Shown here: positions 9,099-15,323 of the stretch, piece after piece
How positions within the stretch are numbered: the first letter of the stretch is position 1
Layout: each line of letters begins with the position of its first letter
Source: Pigoraptor vietnamica
Taxonomy: Eukaryota; Opisthokonta; Filasterea
DNA length: 15,323 nucleotides
Assembly: GCA_943704525.1 (NCBI GenBank)
Contig: CALSCQ010002832.1
Location: 1 to 15,323 of the forward strand
Direction of reading: 5' to 3'
Made by a program: the position numbers and the translations under genes
The notes under the pieces: generated by a model
Told to the model about the DNA's origin: nothing
Seen by the model: only the letters and a program-made list of their open reading frames with translations
Databases searched by the model: none

Positions 9099-9385
9099 GC
9101 ACACTCGGGAGGACGAGAGAGAAACAGCCACCTCAGGATCACCTTGGTGATGCAGCGAAATAAATTCGCTTTCATACATTTTTCATAGTGAAATAAAGAT
9201 GGATGTGCCTCACTGCAATCGAATTGGAAATTGGAACCCTCTTTTTCGGGTGAAATTTGACACTGTTCCAAATCAGCAGTCATGAGCTCCGCCCGGGACT
9301 CTTGAATTGAAAAAGTTGTCGTTCCATTTGCCAAAAGTGGGCTTCATTCAATGTGGTCGCTACTTTCTTCCATACGTCCAGACAT

Positions 9386-9395
9386 ATCACGTGAT
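9386..9395. promoter_or_regulatory. Palindromic E-box ATCACGTGAT
   Basis: A perfect 10-bp palindrome with a CACGTG core, about 200 bp upstream of the formin ATG. bHLH-zip factors of the USF/MITF/TFE type bind TCACGTGA in many eukaryotes. The same octamer occurs at 2115-2122 upstream of the RA-PH gene, but also at 6035-6042 inside a cyclase exon and at 10719-10726 inside a formin intron, so it is not promoter-specific here. Confidence 0.35.
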
Positions 9396-9598
9396 CCTTT
9401 GTGCGAAAATGACGACCGTCTGACGTCCGGAAGAGAGACATCAACAAACAGCGGCGAGTCTATGCGTCTTTGGGAGATATACAGTGCATTCACTTCAATC
9501 GCCGAGTTTTAGGTTCTCCGCTGCCCTTGCGAGGGCATTGGAGCCTACAGGGCTGTCCACCTCTCTCGGACTGCGGCGGTTGCCGAACACAGGCGAGA

Positions 9599-10272
9599 AT
9601 GATGCTCAAAAAGGGGTCGTCGGATCGCCTTGGGACGGTCGCTATGCGCAAATCGCAGGAGAACATGAGCACATCTGGAGGTCTGTGCGCTGCGTGTGTG
9701 TGCGTGCATGTGCGCTGCGTGGATCTGTCGTATGTCATGTGCTTGCGTGTGTGCTCATGTTTCGTGCGTGAGTCTAGACTTGCGAGGGTGGCTGTTAGGT
9801 GTACGTTGCCCTCTTTCTCTCGCGATGCCATATTGTGCTCACGACACGATTTGCCACTTCAGATGACATGCGCTCGTCCATGGAGCACTTGACGGAAATG
9901 CCGGAAGAAGCCGAGCTCAACGACCTCTTTGAGCGCGTGCTGGTGGGCGGTCGATTAGCCACACACACACATACACACACACACACAGACACGCACATAC
10001 GCACACAACACCTACCCTCGCACATAGTCAATGACACTCACGCACACTCACACTCGTCCGCACACAGGCCGTCATGAATCTCCCCGCGGACAAGCAGGAC
10101 ATTATGCGTCTCATGCCAGCGGACAAAAAGTGGCGCCTCATTCAGGACAAGGTGTGCGCGAGAGGGCCTTTCTCTATCCGTCGCACAGCACGCGCGCACA
10201 CGCACGGCAATCGCGCATTGACATGATATCCTATATGGGATGCGCTGTTATTGTCGCGAGTGCGTTTGTGCC

Positions 10273-10312
<40 letters not shown>

Positions 10313-11640
10313 CATTGTGTGTGTGTGTGTGTGTGTGTGTTGTCTCTCCGCAAAACACGGCGCCCCATTTCTTACCTCTTTTGTTCGTCCCACGTGAGCG
10401 TGCTCTGAACATTGCGATGTGCCGCGTTTGCAGGAGCTCAAGGCGCAGCAGCAGGAGGTCGAGAAGGCCAAGTTTGCGCCCGACCACTACGTCAAGGAGC
10501 TGCGCGCGCAGAGCAAGACGCTTGCCAAAAAGAAGAAGGTGCGCGCGTGTCACCGTGTGTTTCGTGGGCCAGCTGGAGGGGCAGACAGCAAAGCAGCGGG
10601 CAACGGGGAGAGTTTCCTCAGTTCTCGGCAGTCATAAGGGTGAAACCCCACCGTCTTTAACGGAAAGAGATGTGTGAACTGCTGTGACGGGGCGCGGCAG
10701 TGGCTCAATGCACTGCTCTCACGTGATTCCGCAGGCCAAGCCCATACTCGACCTGCTCAAGAGCCTCGAAGTGTCCCTCCGCACCAACACCATGAGGCAC
10801 GTGACACTCTTCCCTACTTCCCCCCCCCATCCCCCTTCTATCTTGATGGCTTCTGACGCTCTCATCGCACACCAGCTGGGTCAAGTCGTTTATCGACTCG
10901 CCCAACGACGGCCTGCAAGCTATTCTCGAGTTCATGCGCGAAATGGACACGGAGAAGAAGTGAGTGCGAGTGGCGGTGTGTGGGCGTGTGTGGCTGAGCG
11001 TAGTTGGCCCCGTGCGTAATGATGTGGTGGTAGTGGTCTTGAGGGCGAGAGGGAGGACCATCCATTGAACCAATGCTATTCACAGACAAGACGGAGAGGA
11101 GCACATCTGCGTGCTCTGCCTCAAGGCCATCATGAACAACACCGTGGGTAAACGCACACAATGAACGCTCGCGCGCACTCTCATGCGCACATGCACCCGC
11201 GCACACGCACACACTCACTCACCCGCACGCACTCACACTCACACACACACTGACACAGACACACGCATAAGTCTTGCGCGTACACACACAAACCATACTC
11301 TGCCGTACGACAGACAGATGCACACCCGCATACCCGTGACTGACACGCGGCCAAACGCAGTACGGCTTCACGCACGTGATGTACATGTACCCGGACAGCA
11401 TCAAGCTGATCGCGCTGAGCCTCACGAACGAGAAGTATTCGACGAAGGGACTCGCACTCGAACTCATGGCCGCCGTGTGCCTCGTCCCCGGTGAGCGCCG
11501 TGCACGTGACAAGCTCACAAGGCTGCCGAATACGCATTGCGCACACATGGACGCTAACTATACGCACCCACTCGCGCCACGTCCCCTATCAATACCGACT
11601 CAATGCCTTGTTACACTCACATCACACACACACACACCCT

Positions 11641-11699
<59 letters not shown>

Positions 11700-14600
11700 A
11701 CACACACACACCCTCAAACACCTTGCATGTACCCAGTCTCCTGTGACAGACCCCTCTCAATACGGACGCGATGCATCGTCACGGATCGCGGGCCATTCCC
11801 ACTGACTGCCCCTGTTCGTTGCCAGATGGCCACCAGCTCGTGCTCGCGGCGATGGACAATTTCAAGTACGTCAACGGCGAGTCGACCCGGTTTGAGCGCC
11901 TCGTCGGTTACCTTCGCAAAGCGTCGGACAACTACACGTTCCAGGTGCGGACACGTGACCGCGGACTCGTTACTGTGCGACTAAGTGGACGCTGTGCATT
12001 TGTGCGCGTGACGCCCTTCTCGTTGTGAGGCCGTTACAGTCGTCGCTTATGCCTTGTTCGTATTCTGTTTCGCCCGTGTCCACGCTCACCCTCCCCACTC
12101 CCCGCATACCGTGCGCAATCGCAGGTCACGTGCATGTCGTTCATTAACATCGTCGTGCACTCGGTGGACGACCTCAACTTCCGCATATACCTCCAGTACG
12201 AATTCCAGCGCCTGCACCTCGACGAGATTCTCGACGTGGGTGCCGGCTGTCCGGACGCGCTTTCCCTGTGACTGTGTTCTGTGTGGATTGTGCGTCTCTC
12301 TTTTATGCGCTAGCGCTGCTTCTGATTGTCGTCTGTGAACACCGAGCCCTCGTTCTCACCGCCATACTCATCGATATACGCTCCCTCCCCCCTCCTTATA
12401 AAAAAAAAAAACCGACCGCAACGCAGGAGCTGCTCCAGGCGCACATCGATTCGCTGGACAAGCAGGTTACCGCGTACAAGGACAATTACTTTGACGTCAA
12501 CGCCCTCGCCGAGTACGAGAACGAGCGCGAGACGACGCTCGACGAGCTCGATCGCCTGCGACACACGTCGGAAGACAGCGGGAAGAAGCTCGGTGGGTGG
12601 TGTGTGTGTGTGTGTGTGCGTGTGCGTGTGCGTGTGCGTGTGTGTGCATGTGTGTGTGACCGCGTCTATGCACTGGGGTTCGTGTTCTGTACAGGGGCGA
12701 CTATGTCTGCGTGCATGCCGTTGAATGTGTTGCGTGCGGTGCAGTTGGGTCTGCCCAAGGGTGAATTTTGAGAGGCGTACGGACGGAGTGGCAAATGACA
12801 TGTGAAATGTAGCATTCGGCGACGGATTCCTTCCCTGCGTGTGCCGTTCTCACGCCGTGTGTCGCTCTTCCTTCCACCACCAGAGGAAACGTCAAAGGAG
12901 CTTGAGGGCATGAAGCAGACCTGCCACGCGCTGCAAATTGAGGCGCAGAACACGAAAATGGCCAAGGAACAGGCGCTCACGGAGATCAGGCAACTCAAGG
13001 TGCGCGTTCAGCCACGTGCGCTTGTGTGTGGGTTGCTTGCGTGTGTGCGCTAATGCCAGTGTGTGTGTGTGCGTGTGTACTGCCTCTGTGTGTGTGTGCG
13101 TAATTGGGTAATGTCTCAGTGTGCTAGTTTCCCCATGCAAACTCGCACACACCCTGACCATTCGCACACTCGCAGGCGTCCATGGCACAGCTCCAACAGC
13201 AGCTCATCGAGGCCCAGTCGCGCGTAGCATCCGGGGCAGTCGCCGGCGCCCCTCTCCCCCCGGGCGTTCCTCCGCCACCCCCCGGCGACGGCAGCGTGCC
13301 CCCACCTCCCATTCCAGGAATACCCCCGCCCCCGGGGGGTGACGGTATCCCACCGCCCCCAGGGATGGCAGGCGGACCTCCGCCGCCTCCCCCTCCGGAC
13401 ATGGGTGGCTCCCCGCCCCCTCCGCCGCCGCCTGGAATGGGTGGGCCGCCACCGCCACCGCCGCCGGGAGGTATGGGCGGTCCGCCTCCGCCACCGGGCA
13501 TGGGTCCGCCGATGGCACGCGGTGGGTTGGGTTGCGCGTGCGTTATGTTGGACTGGACTTATGTGATTCGGACGCTTGCGTCGAGGGATTTTGGTGTGAC
13601 GTCGTTGACTGCGTTCCAAATATTGTGGAGTTTGGGAGTGCGCGTGCACGGAGAAGTGTGGGTGTGTTTCCTTCACGTACGCACTTGCGTAAGCAGGCGT
13701 GCTGATGCGCGTTGTCGCGCGCACGCAGGCCCTCCCCCCAAGCGCAAGCACCAGCCCAATGTGCCACTCCCCGCACTCAACTGGGTGCCGATCAAGCAGC
13801 ATGACAAGACGATTTTCAAGGACATCGACGACGAGCGCGTGCACGCTGTGGGTGATCCCGCAAGAGCCGCTGTTTGGTGATCCTTTGGACAGGCCCGCAC
13901 ACACCTCCATCCCACAACACACACACACATATACGCACGCACGCATGCACCTACACACACACACACACACATACGCCCCCACACACTCATACACATCCCC
14001 GTTGCTCTCAGCGGATGGTTCACCCAATAACCGCTCTTGTATGCAGGTGCTTAACTACAGCACGTTTGAGGAGCGGTTTGGCACGAAGCCGGCGAAGAAG
14101 GGCGGCGATGCTGGCGCAGAGGATGTCGGTGGGTGTCGTCCCCGCCGTACTTTGTCTTCCCGCATGCCCTTCCTTCTTTGACTGTCCCCAACAACTCGAT
14201 GGTCGCTTGCCTGTTGAAACGCGACGAGCGTCTCCTGTTGACGCCCGTGTCCCTTGGTCGCGCACTGCAGGCACTCCGAAGGCGTCGAAGAAGAAGGACG
14301 AGGGCATTTCGGTGCTCGACGGGAACAAAGTCCGCAACATCCGTGGGTGTCCGTTGGTGACGACGACATGGCACACGCGCTCCACTCACACACCGTGTGC
14401 ATGCAAACTGACGCTGTGGCACACGAAGTCCCCCCCCCCCCCCCCCCCCCCCCACACCAAACACACACACACACGCACACACACACACACACGCACACAC
14501 ACACACGGCAGACATGTACGCGCACTGACTCTTCCCCCCTCTCTGCAGTGATTGCGCGCAAGCAGCTGACGCAGCCACTCGAGAAGATCAAGGACGCGAT

Positions 14601-14906
14601 TGGCTCGTTTGACCTCAAGACGCTTCCGCCGGAGCACGTGGACATTCTCGTCAAGATGATTCCCACCCCGGAGGAGGTGAAGAAGGGGTCACTCGCACAC
14701 GCGTTGCACTTTCACCCACCCTACATAACTTGAAGTCGATGGGCAGCCGACGCGGGACGCCCGTCAACCCCGTCTGCCCTCCGGTCGTGTCCCATGCCCT
14801 TCTTACTCACTATGACGATCGGTCGCAGGTTGCGAGTCTCAAGAACTTCCCGGAGAAGGACAAACTGGCCGCTGCGGACGCATTCATGCTCGAGGTGCGT
14901 GCGCAA

Positions 14907-14956
<50 letters not shown>

Positions 14957-15157
14957 CTTTTGCGCTTGTATGCACGCATGTAGTGTTCTGTCGTTTTCTA
15001 TATCAGTCTCAACAGGCTCTCCTTGGTCCCGCTCGTCGTGGTACTTTGCTAATGCTCCCCACGCGCGTAGATTGTGAACATCCCTCGGTACGAGTCGCGC
15101 CTTCGCGTGATGGAATTCATGGCTCAATTTGACGAACTCGCAAACTCCGTGAGGCCG
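9599..15157 (+). CDS. Diaphanous-related formin, 3' part outside window
   Basis: Nucleates and elongates unbranched actin filaments, normally under Rho GTPase control. Nineteen exons join in phase: 9599-9680, 9863-9942, 10068-10151, 10434-10538, 10735-10796, 10876-10959, 11086-11143, 11361-11490, 11826-11944, 12125-12235, 12427-12592, 12884-12999, 13176-13521, 13729-13847, 14047-14128, 14271-14342, 14549-14676, 14829-14894, 15071-15157. They give 699 residues: GTPase-binding/FH3 region (about 41-305), coiled coil (306-415), FH1 (425-511) and the first ~185 residues of FH2. In FH2, W533 of the lasso (LPALNW) and I607 (RNILIARK), equivalent to the actin-contacting Ile of mDia1/Bni1, are present. 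The rest of FH2 and any DAD tail lie beyond the edge. The ATG is the first in its frame after a stop. Exon 5 uses a GC donor. The exon 19 donor could also be nine bases earlier. Confidence 0.92.
10279..10340. repeat. (TG)n tract in formin intron 3
   Basis: Two TG runs flank GCGCGCGCATTG within the 282-nt intron. Confidence 0.93.
10797..10875 (+). other. GC-AG intron in the formin gene
   Basis: The 79-nt intron 5 begins with GCACGT after ATGAG and ends with CCAG. Only this donor keeps the frame: it yields [11 protein letters not shown], the expected formin sequence. The nearby GT at 10801 would shift the frame. It is the shortest intron in the gene and has a C/T-rich middle rather than a TG repeat. 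Confidence 0.82.
11645..11711. repeat. (CA)n tract in formin intron 8
   Basis: Nearly pure CA run with one TA interruption, flanked on each side by an ACACCCTCAAACAC block (near 11635 and 11708). Confidence 0.95.
12427..13224 (+). other. Coiled-coil segment of formin
   Basis: Exons 11, 12 and the start of 13 (residues about 306-415) are rich in Glu, Lys, Gln and Leu with heptad-like spacing and no proline. This corresponds to the coiled coil between FH3 and FH1 in diaphanous formins. Exon 12 begins by completing a split Glu codon. Confidence 0.7.
12600..12658. repeat. (TG)n tract directly after the formin intron 11 donor
   Basis: The donor GTGGGT at 12593 runs almost directly into TG and then CGTGTG units. 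Confidence 0.93.
13251..13511 (+). other. FH1 proline-rich domain
   Basis: Residues 425-511 within exon 13 hold eight proline runs of 4-7 residues separated by short Gly/Met/Asp spacers (for example GMGG, DMGGS, GGDGI). FH1 domains bind profilin-actin through such runs and SH3/WW proteins through their flanks. The whole domain sits in one exon. Its DNA is strongly C-rich on the plus strand. Confidence 0.93.
14430..14453. repeat. Poly-C run of 24
   Basis: Homopolymer C tract in formin intron 16, followed at once by a CA microsatellite. Confidence 0.95.
14454..14507. repeat. (CA)n tract in formin intron 16
   Basis: CA run with two GCAC interruptions, adjoining the poly-C tract. Confidence 0.93.
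14911..14949. repeat. (TG)n tract in formin intron 18
   Basis: Pure TG run about 16 nt after the GTGCGT donor. Confidence 0.95.
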
Positions 15158-15211
15158 GTGGGTCTTCGCTGTCCCTGTGCGTCGCAGAGTGCTCAGATGT
15201 ACTTTTCTTTC

Positions 15212-15323
<112 letters not shown>

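Larger units (their letters stand above)
8558..9598. promoter_or_regulatory. Divergent intergenic region between cyclase and formin
   Basis: The cyclase reads left and the formin reads right from this 1,041-bp gap, so it should hold both promoters. It contains TG-rich tracts (about 8888-8920 and 8996-9098), two copies of a 26-nt repeat, two copies of a 14-nt repeat, a cluster of palindromes (9138-9193), a stretch around 9150-9480 with visibly lower GC than its surroundings, ATCACGTGAT at 9386-9395 and a CRE-like TGACGTCC at 9421-9428. No clear TATA box or coding exon was seen. Confidence 0.6.
9901..12235 (+). other. GBD/FH3 armadillo-like regulatory region of formin
   Basis: Exons 2-10. Recognisable family blocks are [26 protein letters not shown] followed by [40 protein letters not shown] and [25 protein letters not shown]. 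This is the Rho-binding and diaphanous-inhibitory region of DRF formins. It is short and lacks a large N-terminal extension. Confidence 0.85.
13738..15157 (+). other. FH2 domain, N-terminal part
   Basis: Exons 14-19 encode lasso, linker and knob-start segments: [64 protein letters not shown] then VASLKNF, and [11 protein letters not shown]. The linker between YSTFEERF and the Ile607 helix is Lys/Gly/Ala-rich (about 25 residues). The core and the C-terminal post, including the GNxxN motif, are outside the window. Confidence 0.88.

Noticed and set aside
8987-9334. Minus-strand frame in the lower-GC patch
   Set aside because: No ATG at its start, no recognisable domain, and it runs into a TG repeat. 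A noncoding 5' exon cannot be excluded.
11144-11153. Formin exon 7 donor at GTGG|GTAAAC
   Set aside because: Would put the next exon out of frame; the GT four bases earlier keeps the formin sequence.
14677-14733. Read-through of formin exon 17 past 14676
   Set aside because: The GTGAAG donor at 14677 joins PTPEE to VASLKNF in frame as expected for FH2; read-through ends in unrelated sequence.

Overview
This is nuclear DNA from a unicellular eukaryote with GC-rich exons and very dense, short spliceosomal introns (about 80-500 nt), most of which carry (TG)n or (CA)n microsatellites. Three protein-coding genes can be rebuilt exon by exon. Every exon junction was checked by reading phase and by whether the joined protein matches its family. 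Nothing bacterial is present: no operons, Shine-Dalgarno sites, CRISPR or IS elements. The lineage cannot be fixed from the sequence. A free-living protist (choanoflagellate-like, apusomonad-like or similar) is plausible; this is inference only.

Layout. (1) Positions 1-1731, minus strand: 5' part of a gene for a protein with a helical N-terminus, a Ras-association-like domain and a PH domain. It runs off the left edge. (2) Positions 2471-8557, minus strand: a complete 10-exon gene for a 1,485-residue class III adenylyl cyclase. Its topology is that of animal transmembrane cyclases (6 TM, catalytic domain, 6 TM, catalytic domain), but the two catalytic halves are in the opposite order. The first is C2-like and the second is C1-like. 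(3) Positions 9599-15157, plus strand: 19 exons of a diaphanous-type formin (GBD/FH3, coiled coil, FH1, start of FH2). It continues past the right edge. Between genes 2 and 3 lies a divergent intergenic region of about 1 kb with palindromes, repeats and an E-box. Between genes 1 and 2 lies about 740 bp with a long (TG)n tract.

Functionally the three genes suggest a signalling/cytoskeleton neighbourhood: a Ras/phosphoinositide adaptor, a cAMP-producing enzyme and an actin nucleator. The cyclase carries five strict RRxS motifs in predicted cytosolic segments, which suggests PKA feedback. The most interesting system is this inverted-order 12-TM adenylyl cyclase. Other notable points are a required GC-AG intron in the formin, an unusual splice-donor consensus (often GTGGGT), and microsatellites that sit in introns but not in exons.
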